Positions 52,812-61,585 of a stretch of 64,000 bases of DNA are shown here, in pieces. The notes under the pieces are model-generated. The model ran no database searches, had not been told where the DNA came from, and saw only the letters and a program-made list of their open reading frames with translations. This stretch comes from Pelomonas caseinilytica (lineage in GTDB: Bacteria > Pseudomonadota > Gammaproteobacteria > Burkholderiales > Burkholderiaceae_C): assembly GCF_021353235.1 (NCBI RefSeq), contig NZ_JAJTWT010000015.1:37687-101686 (forward strand), written 5' to 3'. Position 1 is the first letter of the stretch; every line of letters begins with the position of its first letter. A program made the position numbers and the translations under genes.

Positions 52812-53975
52812 TCAGGCTTGCTGCTTGCGACGGCGCGTGACCAGCCCGGCAGCGAACAAGGCCACCGCGGCCATCGACCAGCTCGCCGGCTCGGGGGTGG
52901 CGAACTGCTCGTAGATCTGCGCCGTGGTCAGCTCGTAGCGGGGGTTGGCCAGCACGTCGAAGTTCACGTTCCAGCCGATGGCATCGAAGGCAGCCAGGTC
53001 CAGCGCGGTGACCGAGTCCATCTTGCCGCCGCAGATGTAGGGGTTCATGACGCCGAGGAAGTCGTCGCAGGGCGTCGCCTGGTTGGGCTCCTTCCAGTGC
53101 GAGGCCTGGTTGCCGTCGCCGGTGGTCTCGCCCGTCGAGAAATAGCCGTTCCACAGGGACGTGGCGCCGCCGTCCACCGAGAAGTAGGACGGCTGGTTCG
53201 GTGCCCAGTTCAACTGGCCCGCGCCGCTGTAGCGGAACATGTCCAGGCCGTAGGCCCACCAGGCGTCATCGACCGGACCGGCGTAGCCATTGGCGTAGTC
53301 GAAGTCGTCTGCGCCGCTGACGAAGCCCAGCGCATGCCCGATCTCGTGGATGGCCACGCCGATGAAGTCGTAGCTGCCCGCCTGGATGCCATCCGTCGGG
53401 TTGAAGTCGAAGGCGAACTGGTTGGAAAACTGGATGGTGCCGTCGATGAAGCTGGGGCCGAAGTTGGCGCCCAGGGCCTTGGCGTTGGCCGTGGTCAGGG
53501 CCAGGGTGCTGTTGATGGCGTTGTCGGGCGCCAGCCGCGTGCCACCGGCGACGTCGATGCCGGTGCTCGTCGCTGGCGAGAGATAGGACGGCACCAGGGC
53601 GGACACGCCACCATTGCCATTCAGCGGCGACAGGTTGGCCACGGCCAGGCTGTCCAGCGCGCTGGTCTTGGTGGCGTTCAGTGCGTCGTAGTAGGCAGAG
53701 ATCGGCACGAACTGGGCCAGGCTGGAGCCCGTCGAGCCAAGCACGCCGGTCGGCAGCCCGCCGTAGCCCACCTTCAGCTCGATCGTGGCGTTGTTGGTAA
53801 GCACCGATTCCCAATATTTCGCGGCGATCTTGAAGCCCAACTCGGCCTGCGTACCGGTCACCTGAGCGGCGCCGCCAATGTCGTGCAGCAGGATGGTGGC
53901 TGCACTGACGGGGGCAGCCAGGGAGACTGCCGCGGCCGACCCGAGGAGGATGGATTTGATTGCAGAGCTGACCAT
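52812..53975 (-). CDS. PEP-CTERM-anchored NF038122-type zinc metalloprotease
   Basis: This 387-residue secreted protein has a signal peptide (residues 1-27), the zinc-binding HEIGHALGF near residue 215 and the following long loop. The C-terminal PEP-CTERM tag is PEPASWSMAAVALFAAGLVTRRRKQQA (split: motif, helix, basic tail). EpsH/XrtA-type exosortases process such tags. The start at 53975 gives a normal signal sequence. It is probably extracellular or surface bound. Confidence 0.88.
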   Translation of the reverse strand: MVSSAIKSILLGSAAAVSLAAPVSAATILLHDIGGAAQVTGTQAELGFKIAAKYWESVLTNNATIELKVGYGGLPTGVLGSTGSSLAQFVPISAYYDALNATKTSALDSLAVANLSPLNGNGGVSALVPSYLSPATSTGIDVAGGTRLAPDNAINSTLALTTANAKALGANFGPSFIDGTIQFSNQFAFDFNPTDGIQAGSYDFIGVAIHEIGHALGFVSGADDFDYANGYAGPVDDAWWAYGLDMFRYSGAGQLNWAPNQPSYFSVDGGATSLWNGYFSTGETTGDGNQASHWKEPNQATPCDDFLGVMNPYICGGKMDSVTALDLAAFDAIGWNVNFDVLANPRYELTTAQIYEQFATPEPASWSMAAVALFAAGLVTRRRKQQA

Positions 53976-54143
53976 GGAACTTCTCTGTCGAAAAAATGGA
54001 AGCGCGGATGCTAGTGCCCAAGTTGCCGGTACTGGCGCGGCTGGCGCCCCTGCGAGACCCCCTGCTTGGGGGGCACTGTCGCGCGAGCGCCGCATGGCCA
54101 CCGCCTCGCTCCGGGCAGGAGAGGCGCCGCCGGACTTTTCCTC

Positions 54144-54159
54144 GTAGGGCCAGCCCTAC
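54144..54159. promoter_or_regulatory. Palindrome GTAGGGC-CA-GCCCTAC upstream of the cyanate operon
   Basis: A perfect 7-bp dyad around two bases lies about 80 bp upstream of the substrate-binding-protein gene. A related TAGGGC-AG-GCCCTA occurs at the end of the operon (58566-58581), which may be a terminator stem. Its 7-2-7 spacing is like NarL-type sites, and a NarL-family gene is nearby, but the bases differ. Confidence 0.35.
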
Positions 54160-54237
54160 AAAAACTCGCCGCTCCCCACGATTCCGCGACGGCCCGCCGG
54201 TTCCTAGAGTCGCTCCCATCCCGTGATGGAGCACTCG

Positions 54238-55617
54238 ATGACCCCCGATCCCTACGACGCCGACCGGCCCTTGCTGATGCGCTGCGCCTGCGGCCGGCAT
54301 GACAGCCCCGCCGACCACGCCGCCGCCGAGCTGCGCGCCCGCAGCGAGACGGCGGACTTCGAGGCCGAGTCGGCCCGCTTCGTCGAGGCGGCCCTCGTGA
54401 AGGCGCTGTTTCCCGAGGACGCCTTGCGCCGCCGCTTCCTGAAGGCCGTGGGCCGCCGCACGGCGATGGCCGCCATCTCCAGCCTGCTGCCGGTCGCCGC
54501 GCTGCAGGCCATGGCCCAGGACAAGGGAGGGTTGGAGAAGAAGGACCTCAGGATCGGCTTCATCCCCATCACCTGCGCCACGCCGCTGATCATGGCCCAC
54601 CCGCTGGGCTTCTACGCCAAGCAGGGGCTGAACGTGGAGGTCGTGAAGACGGCGGGCTGGGCCCTGATCCGCGACAAGATGATCAACAAGGAGTACGACG
54701 CGACGCACTTCCTGTCGCCGATGCCGCTGGCCATCAGCCTGGGCCTGGGCTCGGTGGCCACGCCGATGAACGTCGCGACCATCCAGAACACCAACGGCCA
54801 GGCGATCACGCTGGCCGTCAAGCACAAGGACAAGCGCGATCCCAAGGACTGGAAGGGCTTCAAGTTCGCCGTGCCCTTCGAGTACTCGATGCACAACTTC
54901 CTGCTGCGCTACTACGTGGCGGAAGCGGGGCTGGACCCGGACCGCGACATCCAGATCCGCGTCGTGCCGCCGCCGGAGATGGTGGCCAACCTGCGCGCCG
55001 GCAACATCGACGGCTTCCTCGGCCCCGACCCCTTCAACCAGCGTGCGGTGTTCGAGGAGGTGGGCTTCATCCACCTGCTGACCAAGGAGCTGTGGGACGG
55101 CCACCCCTGCTGTGCCTTCGGCACCAGCACCGAGTTCATCCAGAAGCATCCCAACACCTTCATCGCCCTGTACCGCGCCGTGCTGACCGCCGCCGCCATG
55201 GCGCGCGAGGCCAGGAACCGTGAGCTGATCGCCAAGGTCATCGCGCCGCAGGCCTACCTGAACCAGCCGGAGACCGTCGTCGCCCAGGTGCTGACCGGCA
55301 AGTTCGCCGATGGCCTCGGCAATGTGAAGGTCGTGCCCGACCGCGCCGACTTCAATCCCATTCCCTGGCAGAGCATGGCCGTCTGGATGCTGAGCCAGAT
55401 GAAGCGCTGGGGCTATGTGAAGGGCGACGTGAACTACAGGCAGATCGCCGAGAAGGTCTTCCTGCTGACGGACGCCAGGAAGCAGATGAAGGCGCTGGAC
55501 CTTGCGGTGCCGGACGACAAGGCTGGCGGCTATCCGAAGTTCAAGGTGATGGGCAAGGAGTTCGATCCGGCCAAGGCCGATGCCTATGTGTCGAGCTTCG
55601 CCATCAAACGGACGTGA
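54238..55617 (+). CDS. cynA: CmpA/NrtA-family ABC substrate-binding protein, probably for cyanate
   Basis: This 459-residue protein has an unusual 70-residue N-terminal extension with a CACGRH motif. A Tat-type signal (RRRFLKAVGRR, near residue 75) and a periplasmic NrtA/CmpA-like binding domain follow. The ATG at 54238 has GGAG in front; ATG 54226 is possible. It belongs with the following permease, ATPase and cyanase genes, so cyanate is the likely ligand rather than nitrate. The extension would stay in the cytoplasm or be removed. Confidence 0.8.
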   Translation: MTPDPYDADRPLLMRCACGRHDSPADHAAAELRARSETADFEAESARFVEAALVKALFPEDALRRRFLKAVGRRTAMAAISSLLPVAALQAMAQDKGGLEKKDLRIGFIPITCATPLIMAHPLGFYAKQGLNVEVVKTAGWALIRDKMINKEYDATHFLSPMPLAISLGLGSVATPMNVATIQNTNGQAITLAVKHKDKRDPKDWKGFKFAVPFEYSMHNFLLRYYVAEAGLDPDRDIQIRVVPPPEMVANLRAGNIDGFLGPDPFNQRAVFEEVGFIHLLTKELWDGHPCCAFGTSTEFIQKHPNTFIALYRAVLTAAAMAREARNRELIAKVIAPQAYLNQPETVVAQVLTGKFADGLGNVKVVPDRADFNPIPWQSMAVWMLSQMKRWGYVKGDVNYRQIAEKVFLLTDARKQMKALDLAVPDDKAGGYPKFKVMGKEFDPAKADAYVSSFAIKRT

Positions 55618-55651
55618 CATGAGCATTTGCTTGCCGCTACCGCCCATGAAC

Positions 55652-55743
55652 AAAGCCACAGAGACACGGAGGCACAGAGGCGTCGAGATCGCGCCCGCAC
55701 AGCCCGGTCTCTCTGTGTCTCTGTGTCTCTGTGGCTGTGTTTC
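55652..55743. repeat. Dispersed palindromic repeat, family A, copy 3
   Basis: AAAGCCACAGAGACACGGAG...CTCTGTGTCTCTGTGGCTGTG, the same type as the copies at 19470 and 25810. It lies between the cynA and cynB-like genes, within one operon. Confidence 0.8.
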
Positions 55744-55769
55744 CGGCCATTCGGGCAGAGGCCACTGAT

Positions 55770-56645
55770 ATGCAGAAATCACTCAACTTCCGCGCCGGCC
55801 TGCTGTCGCTGCTGCTGCTCGGCTGCCTGCTTGGCGTGTGGCATCTCGCCACGCTCGGTAGCGCGCCCGCGCCCCAGTCGGCGGTGGCGATGACGCCCGA
55901 GCAGATCGAGTACGCCAGGCTGATGGGCAAGCCCGTCGACGCGCCTGCGGCGGCGCCCGCCAAGAGCGGTTTTCCGACGCTGGCGCAGATGGGAAGCGTC
56001 GTCGTGCGCCACCTCTCTCATCCCTTCCACGACGCGGGGCCCAACGACAAGGGTATCGGCCTGCAGCTCGCCTACTCGCTGGGTCGCGTGGGCCTGGGCT
56101 ATGTGCTGGCCGCGCTGGTCGCGATTCCGCTGGGCTTCGTCATCGGCATGAGCCCGCTGGCCTCCCGCGCGCTGGACCCCTTCATCCAGGTCCTGAAGCC
56201 CATCTCCCCGCTGGCCTGGATGCCGCTGGCCCTCTACACGATCAAGGACTCGGCCGCGAGCGGCATCTTCGTCATCTTCATCTGCAGCCTGTGGCCCATG
56301 CTGATCAACACGGCCTTCGGCGTGGCCGGCGTGCGGCGCGAGTGGCTGAACGTGGCGCGCACGCTGGAGGTGACGCCGCTGCGCCGCGCCTTCGAGGTCA
56401 TCCTGCCGGCCGCGGCGCCCACCATCCTGACGGGCATGCGCATCAGCATGGGCATCGCCTGGCTGGTCATCGTGGCCGCCGAGATGCTGGTGGGCGGCAC
56501 GGGCATCGGCTACTTCGTCTGGAACGAGTGGAACAACCTCAGCCTGCCCAACGTCATCTTCGCCATCCTCGTCATCGGCCTCGTGGGCATGGCGCTGGAC
56601 CTCCTCTTTGCCCGCGCACAAAAAGCGGTGACCTATGCCGACTGA
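55770..56645 (+). CDS. cynB: ABC transporter permease of the nitrate/cyanate type
   Basis: This 291-residue permease has six helices and the EAA loop EWLNVARTLEVTPLRRAFEVILPAAAP. A long periplasmic linker (residues 30-80) follows the first helix. It starts at ATG 55770, after repeat A. It forms the membrane channel with CynD. Confidence 0.85.
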   Translation: MQKSLNFRAGLLSLLLLGCLLGVWHLATLGSAPAPQSAVAMTPEQIEYARLMGKPVDAPAAAPAKSGFPTLAQMGSVVVRHLSHPFHDAGPNDKGIGLQLAYSLGRVGLGYVLAALVAIPLGFVIGMSPLASRALDPFIQVLKPISPLAWMPLALYTIKDSAASGIFVIFICSLWPMLINTAFGVAGVRREWLNVARTLEVTPLRRAFEVILPAAAPTILTGMRISMGIAWLVIVAAEMLVGGTGIGYFVWNEWNNLSLPNVIFAILVIGLVGMALDLLFARAQKAVTYAD

Positions 56646-56760
56646 TGTCCCACCCCCGAAGCGCCTGCGGCGCTCCCCCTCAAGGGGGCGCAGCCAGCGG
56701 CCCGGCAAAGCCGGTTCCGCGGCTGCCGCTGGATGTCCGGCCACCGTTGGCGAGCCGGTG
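56645..56760. repeat. GC-rich intergenic repeat, family C (single copy in window)
   Basis: CCCCCGAAGCGCCTGCGGCGCTCCCCCTCAAGGGGGCGC contains an imperfect hairpin and is followed by GGCAAAGCCGGTTCC. Such elements are common between genes in Burkholderiales. It lies between the permease and ATPase genes. Confidence 0.6.
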
Positions 56761-56777
56761 AACACCGGGACTGCAAC

Positions 56778-57662
56778 ATGAGCAAGCCAGCATTGGTGAC
56801 CGTTGAAGCGCTGGCCAAGCGCTACGGCGATGCGACCGTCTTCGACGGCGTCAACTTCACGCTGACCGAAGGCGAGTTCGTCTGCATCATCGGCCACAGC
56901 GGCTGCGGCAAGACGACCATCCTCAACGTGCTGGCCGGCCTGGAGCAGGCGAGCGACGGCCACGTCTTCATGGCCGGCCGCGAGGTGGTCGGGCCGGGGC
57001 TGGAGCGTGGTGTCGTGTTCCAGGGCCATGCGCTGATGCCGTGGCTGACCGTGCGCCAGAACATCGCGTTCGCAGTGAGGAGCAAATGGCCGGACTGGAA
57101 GCGTGCCGAGGTGGACGCCCAGGTGGAGAAATACGTCGCCCTTGTCGGCCTGACGCCGGCGCTCGACAAGCAGCCCGCCCAGCTCTCGGGCGGCATGAAG
57201 CAGCGCGTCGGCATCGCGCGCGCCTTCGCCATCGAGCCGCGCATGCTGCTGCTGGACGAGCCTTTCGGCGCGCTGGATGCGTTGACGCGCGGCACCATCC
57301 AGGACGAGCTGCTGAAGATCTGCGCCGCCACGCGCCAGACCGTCTTCATGATCACGCACGACGTGGACGAGGCCATCCTGCTGGCCGACCGCATCCTGCT
57401 GATGGCCAACGGCCCGCAGGCGCGCGTGGCGGAGATCGTCGTCAACACCATGCCACGGGACCGCCAGCGCGCTTCGCTGCACCACGACCCCCAGTACTAC
57501 CGCATCCGCAACCACCTCGTCGACTTCCTCGTCGAGCGCAGTGCCGCGCTGTCCCACGGCCGTGCGCCCCAGCACCCGCCGGAGGTGAGGCCCGGCCTCG
57601 CGCCGAGCGCCGAAGTCATCCCTCTCGAATCCCTTCCCGCCCCACTCAGGAGCCAAGCATGA
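56778..57662 (+). CDS. cynD: ABC transporter ATPase of the nitrate/cyanate type
   Basis: This 294-residue ABC ATPase has Walker [28 protein letters not shown] and THDVDEA. A C-terminal tail (residues 240-294) has no second domain as in NrtC. Its stop overlaps the cyanase start by 4 bp. Confidence 0.88.
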   Translation: MSKPALVTVEALAKRYGDATVFDGVNFTLTEGEFVCIIGHSGCGKTTILNVLAGLEQASDGHVFMAGREVVGPGLERGVVFQGHALMPWLTVRQNIAFAVRSKWPDWKRAEVDAQVEKYVALVGLTPALDKQPAQLSGGMKQRVGIARAFAIEPRMLLLDEPFGALDALTRGTIQDELLKICAATRQTVFMITHDVDEAILLADRILLMANGPQARVAEIVVNTMPRDRQRASLHHDPQYYRIRNHLVDFLVERSAALSHGRAPQHPPEVRPGLAPSAEVIPLESLPAPLRSQA

Positions 57663-58102
57663 GCCGCCTCGAAGTCACCGAAAAGATCATCGCCACCAAG
57701 GTGGCCAAAGGCATCAAATGGGCCGACGTGGCCCGCGAGATCGGCCTCAGCAAGGAATGGGTCACCGCCGGCTGCCTGGGCCAGATGACCTTCAACGACG
57801 AGCAGGCCGGCAAGCTGGCCAGGCTCTTCGACCTGACCGAGGCCGAGACGCAATGGCTCAAGGTCGTGCCCTACAAGGGCAGCCTGCCGACCTCCGTGCC
57901 GACCGACCCGCTGATCTACCGCTTCTACGAGCTGATCAGCGTCTACGGCACCACCTTCAAGGAGCTGATCCACGAGGAGTTCGGCGACGGCATCATGAGC
58001 GCCATCGACTTCAAGATGGACCTGCAGCGCGAGCCCCACGCGGCCGGCGACCGCGTGAGCATCGTCATGAGCGGCAAGTTCCTCCCCTACAAGACCTACT
58101 GA
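57659..58102 (+). CDS. cynS: Cyanate hydratase (cyanase)
   Basis: This 147-residue enzyme converts cyanate and bicarbonate to ammonia and CO2. It has an N-terminal helix-turn-helix-like domain and a C-terminal catalytic domain with R88, E91 (YRFYELIS) and S114 (IMSAIDF). These match Arg96, Glu99 and Ser122 of E. coli CynS. It overlaps cynD at the start and the DUF1348 gene at the end. Confidence 0.96.
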   Translation: MSRLEVTEKIIATKVAKGIKWADVAREIGLSKEWVTAGCLGQMTFNDEQAGKLARLFDLTEAETQWLKVVPYKGSLPTSVPTDPLIYRFYELISVYGTTFKELIHEEFGDGIMSAIDFKMDLQREPHAAGDRVSIVMSGKFLPYKTY

Positions 58103-58569
58103 TGGCGACCAAACCGCCGCTGCCGCCGTTCACGCCCGAGACGGCGGCGCTGAAGGTGCGCCTCGCCGAAGACGCCTGGAACAGCCGCGACCCCGACCGG
58201 GTCGTCGGCGTCTACACGGACGACACGGTCTGGCGCAACCGTGCGGAGTTCCCGGTCGGCCGCGAGCAGGTGCACGGCTTCCTCGTGCGCAAATGGGCGA
58301 GGGAGCTGGACTACCGGCTCATCAAGGAGCTGTGGGCCTGCGCAGGCCATCGCATCGCGGTGCGCTTCGCCTACGAGTGGCGTGACGATTCGGGCCACTG
58401 GTACCGCAGCTACGGCAACGAGAACTGGGAGTTCACCGACGAGGGCCTGATGCGGCGGCGCTTCGCCAGCATCAACGACCTGCCCATCGCCGCGTCGGCG
58501 CGACTCTTCTTCTGGCCGCTGGGCCGCCGGCCGGACGACCATCCGGGCCTCGGCGAGCTGGGCCTTTAG
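58102..58569 (+). CDS. DUF1348 (NTF2-like fold) protein
   Basis: This 155-residue SnoaL/NTF2-like protein has the DUF1348 features: [14 protein letters not shown] at the start, VWRNR-EF-VGREQV, and a [23 protein letters not shown] core. No catalytic role is known. It overlaps the cynS stop (TGATG), suggesting a part in cyanate or nitrile metabolism. Confidence 0.85.
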   Translation: MATKPPLPPFTPETAALKVRLAEDAWNSRDPDRVVGVYTDDTVWRNRAEFPVGREQVHGFLVRKWARELDYRLIKELWACAGHRIAVRFAYEWRDDSGHWYRSYGNENWEFTDEGLMRRRFASINDLPIAASARLFFWPLGRRPDDHPGLGELGL

Positions 58570-58577
58570 GGCAGGCC

Positions 58578-59375
58578 CTAGCCGCGCACCGCCAGCATGA
58601 CGGCATAGGCCTTGAACACGGCCGTCGCGGGCTGGCCGACGGCCAGGCCCAGGGCCTCGACGGCGTCGTTGGTGACGCTGGCGGTGACGGTGGAGCCGCC
58701 CGGCAGGGTCAGTACGACGAGGGAGGACACGGCGCCCCGCTGCACCCGCGACACCGTGCCCGCGAGCTGGTTGCGGGCCGAGAGGCGGTAGCCGCCGAAG
58801 TCGGTCACCAGCACCACCTCGCTGGCCTTGACCAGGGCCAGGGCGTCCTGGCCGAGATCGACACCGAGTTCCTCGGCGGCCAGGCTGGTCATGGAGGCGG
58901 TGATGTGAGTGCCGTCGTCCATGCCGATGCGCACGCTGGTGGTGACGGGGCCGGCCTGCACGTCGAGCACGCGGCCGGAGAACTGGTTGCGGGCGGTGGT
59001 CTTCATGGACATCCTCTTCAGCAGTTGTTGCAGTGCAGGCTGGCCGGCGAGCCAGGCCTCCTGTTCGCGCAGGAATCCGGCATGGCGGGCCTGCAATTCG
59101 CGCCAGGCCTGCAACAGCGCCTGGCCCTCGGCCGTCAGCCGCGTGCCGCCCCCGCCCGTGCCGCCCGTGGTCGTCTCGACGAGGGGGGCATGGGTGAGGG
59201 CGCCAGCGGCGTCCAGCACCAGCCAGGCGCCCTTGTAGCTGTAGCCGGCGGCGCGGGCGGCCTTCTGCAGCGAGCCGGTCAGGGCCAGGGCCGCGAGCAG
59301 GTCGAAGAAGCGGCCGTCGAGGCGGCCGGCCAGGCGCAGTTCACCCTGGAGCAGGGGCTGGTCGTGCGGCTTCAC
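58578..59375 (-). CDS. modE: ModE-type molybdate-responsive regulator
   Basis: This 265-residue protein has an N-terminal winged helix (LAALALTGSLQKAARAAGYSYKGAW) and two C-terminal TOBE (Mop) domains (about 124-190 and 197-265). ModE represses modABC when molybdate is bound. The start is a GTG at 59375, overlapping the modC stop (GTGA). It is last in modB-modA-modC-modE. Confidence 0.93.
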   Translation of the reverse strand: MKPHDQPLLQGELRLAGRLDGRFFDLLAALALTGSLQKAARAAGYSYKGAWLVLDAAGALTHAPLVETTTGGTGGGGTRLTAEGQALLQAWRELQARHAGFLREQEAWLAGQPALQQLLKRMSMKTTARNQFSGRVLDVQAGPVTTSVRIGMDDGTHITASMTSLAAEELGVDLGQDALALVKASEVVLVTDFGGYRLSARNQLAGTVSRVQRGAVSSLVVLTLPGGSTVTASVTNDAVEALGLAVGQPATAVFKAYAVMLAVRG

Positions 59376-60082
59376 GGCCGGCCTTCGAGTGCGGCGCGCA
59401 GGCCGGGGTCATCGGCTCGCAGGCGCTGCCTCAACTGGCCGCCCTCGAGCAGGAAGACTTCGTCGGCCAGGGCCATGACGTCGTCGGGGTCGTGGCTGAC
59501 GATGACGGCCGGGATGCCCAGCCGCCGGCGCAGCTCGCGCAGGTCGTCGCGCAGCTCGCGCCGCAGGCTGGTGTGCAGGGCCGCGAACGGTTCGTCCAGC
59601 AGCAGCAGGCTCGGGCGACGGGCCAGGGCGCGCGCGAGGGCCACGCGCTGCTGCTGGCCGCCGGACAGCGATGCGGGCCGGCTGCGCGCCATGGCCGCGA
59701 GGCCGAAGGCGTCGATCAGCTCGTCCACCCGCGCGGCATCCGCCGGCTGGAGGCGGCGGCGCCAGCTCGTCAGGCCGAAGGCGATGTTGTCGCGCACGCT
59801 GAGGTGGGGAAAGAGGGCGTACTGCTGGAAGAGGTAGCCCACGCCGCGCGATTCGGGCGGCAGGCAGACGCCCGTGGCGGTGTCCAGCAGCGTGCGGCCG
59901 TCCAGCTTCACATGACCCGCGTGCACGGGCAGCAGCCCGGCCATGGCCTGCAGCGTCAGCGACTTGCCGGCGCCCGAGGGGCCGTAGAGGGCGATGAAGG
60001 GCGCGTCGGTGGCGAAGGCGAGGTCGAGGTCGAAGCGGCGGCGCGCGTCGCTGACGGCGAGTTGAAGGCTGACGTCGATCAA
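59372..60082 (-). CDS. modC: Molybdate ABC transporter ATP-binding protein
   Basis: This 236-residue ATPase has Walker A GPSGAGKS, LSGGQQQR, LLLDEPFAAL and the His switch SHDPDD. It lacks the C-terminal TOBE domain of E. coli ModC, which the TOBE pair in ModE may offset. The start is a TTG at 60082 overlapping the modA stop (TTGA); no nearby ATG fits. Confidence 0.92.
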   Translation of the reverse strand: MIDVSLQLAVSDARRRFDLDLAFATDAPFIALYGPSGAGKSLTLQAMAGLLPVHAGHVKLDGRTLLDTATGVCLPPESRGVGYLFQQYALFPHLSVRDNIAFGLTSWRRRLQPADAARVDELIDAFGLAAMARSRPASLSGGQQQRVALARALARRPSLLLLDEPFAALHTSLRRELRDDLRELRRRLGIPAVIVSHDPDDVMALADEVFLLEGGQLRQRLRADDPGLRAALEGRP

Positions 60083-60822
60083 GGCTTGCCGAAGCCGTAG
60101 CGGGCGAGGATGCCCTGGGCTTCGCCGCTGGCCAGGAAGGCGACGAAGTCGCGCGCCGCGGCGGGTTGCCGGCTGTCCGCCACGACGGCGGCCGGGTAGG
60201 TCACCGGCGCATGGCCGCCCACCGTCAGGACGATGCGCACCTTGTCCTTGGCGAGGGTGGCATCGGTGCGGTAGACGAGGCCGGCCTCGGCCTCGCCGCG
60301 GGAGACGTAGTCCAGCACCTGGCGCACGTTGTCGGCGAACACGAGCTTGGGCTGCAGGCCTGCCCAGAGCTGGGCGCCTTCGAGCGCCTGCCAGGCGTAG
60401 CGGCCTGCGGGCACCGAGGCGACCTTGCCGACGGCGATGCGCCTGACCTCGGGCCGCGCCAGGTCGGCGAGGGCGGCGATTGCCGGCGCGCCCTGGGCGG
60501 GGGTGACGAGGACGAGCGAGTTGCTGGCGAAGTCGCGCCGCGTGTCCGCCACCAGCAGCTTCTGCTCGACGCCGCGGTTCAGGGTCTCGGGGTCGGCGCT
60601 GGCGAAGACGTCCACCGGCGCGCCCTGGACGATCTGCTGCAGCAGCAGGCCCGAGGCGGCGAAGTTGAAGCGCAGCTGAATGCCCGGCCGGGCGGCCTCG
60701 AAGCGCGCGCCGATCTCCTTGAAGGCATCGGTCAGGCTGGCGGCGGCCGAGACGGTCAGCGTCTGGGCCGGCGCCAGCAGCGGCAGGGCCGCGAGGGAGA
60801 GGGTGAGCAGCAGGCGTTTCAT
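60079..60822 (-). CDS. modA: Periplasmic molybdate-binding protein
   Basis: This 247-residue protein has a Sec signal (MKRLLLTLSLAALPLLAPAQ) and the ModA landmarks LTVSAAASLTDAF, FNFAASG, GAPVDVFASAD and VPAGRYAWQAL. It binds molybdate or tungstate. The ATG overlaps the modB stop. Confidence 0.95.
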   Translation of the reverse strand: MKRLLLTLSLAALPLLAPAQTLTVSAAASLTDAFKEIGARFEAARPGIQLRFNFAASGLLLQQIVQGAPVDVFASADPETLNRGVEQKLLVADTRRDFASNSLVLVTPAQGAPAIAALADLARPEVRRIAVGKVASVPAGRYAWQALEGAQLWAGLQPKLVFADNVRQVLDYVSRGEAEAGLVYRTDATLAKDKVRIVLTVGGHAPVTYPAAVVADSRQPAAARDFVAFLASGEAQGILARYGFGKP

Positions 60823-61502
60823 GGCATGGGCCGTTGCAGGTAGCGGTTGGACAGCATGAGGATGGCCACCGAGACGGCGGACACGACGAGGGCGAGGGCC
60901 AGGGCCACGTCGTCACGGCCCGCCTGGACCGCGTCGTAGATGGCCATGGAGGCGGTCTGGGTCTGCCCGGGGATGGAGCCGGCCACCATCAGCGAGGCGC
61001 CGAACTCCCCCATCGCACGGGCGAAGGCCAGCAGCGTCCCGGAGAGGATGCCGGGCCAGGCCAGCGGCAGGGTCACGCGCAGGAAGCTGCTCCACGGCGA
61101 CTGGCCCAGCGTGCGCGCCGCGGCTTCGAGCTGGCGGTCCACCTGGGCGAAGGCGCTGCTGGCGCCCTTGAGCACGAGGGGCAGGGCCACCAGGGCCGAG
61201 GCGACGACGGCGCCGTGCCAGCTGAAGACGATGGAGTAGTCGAAATGCTCGCGCAGCCAGCCGCCGAGGAGGCTGCGCCGCCCCATCAGCACCAGGATGC
61301 CGTAGCCCAGCACGGTGGGCGGCAGCACCAGCGGCAGCATGCAGACGGCCTCCAGCAGGCCGCGGCCCGGCAGCCGCGTGCGGGAGAAGACCCAGCCCAG
61401 CGCCGTGCCCAGCGCCAGCGCGACCAGGGTGGCGAGGCCGGCCACCCGCAGCGTCAGCATCAGCGGCGCGGCGTCGAACTGCGTCCAGAGCGGGGTCGTC
61501 AT
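60819..61502 (-). CDS. modB: Molybdate ABC transporter permease
   Basis: This 227-residue permease has five to six helices and the EAA loop EAAARTLGQSPWSSFLRVTLPLAWPG. It is first in the operon and preceded by a ModE-like dyad at 61506-61527. Confidence 0.95.
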   Translation of the reverse strand: MTTPLWTQFDAAPLMLTLRVAGLATLVALALGTALGWVFSRTRLPGRGLLEAVCMLPLVLPPTVLGYGILVLMGRRSLLGGWLREHFDYSIVFSWHGAVVASALVALPLVLKGASSAFAQVDRQLEAAARTLGQSPWSSFLRVTLPLAWPGILSGTLLAFARAMGEFGASLMVAGSIPGQTQTASMAIYDAVQAGRDDVALALALVVSAVSVAILMLSNRYLQRPMP

Positions 61503-61505
61503 TGG

Positions 61506-61527
61506 CGTAATGTAATCAACTACATCG
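61506..61527. promoter_or_regulatory. Candidate ModE-type operator upstream of modB
   Basis: CGTAATGTAA-TCAA-CTACATCG is an imperfect dyad (TGTA-N6-TACA core with CG ends), just before the modB start. It resembles Mop boxes, CGNTATATN6ATATANCG, in layout rather than exact bases. Confidence 0.45.
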
Positions 61528-61585
61528 CGATGGCCCGGATGACCGCAGGGCCGGGCTGCCGACGCTATGCTGCCCGCCCAGCGCC

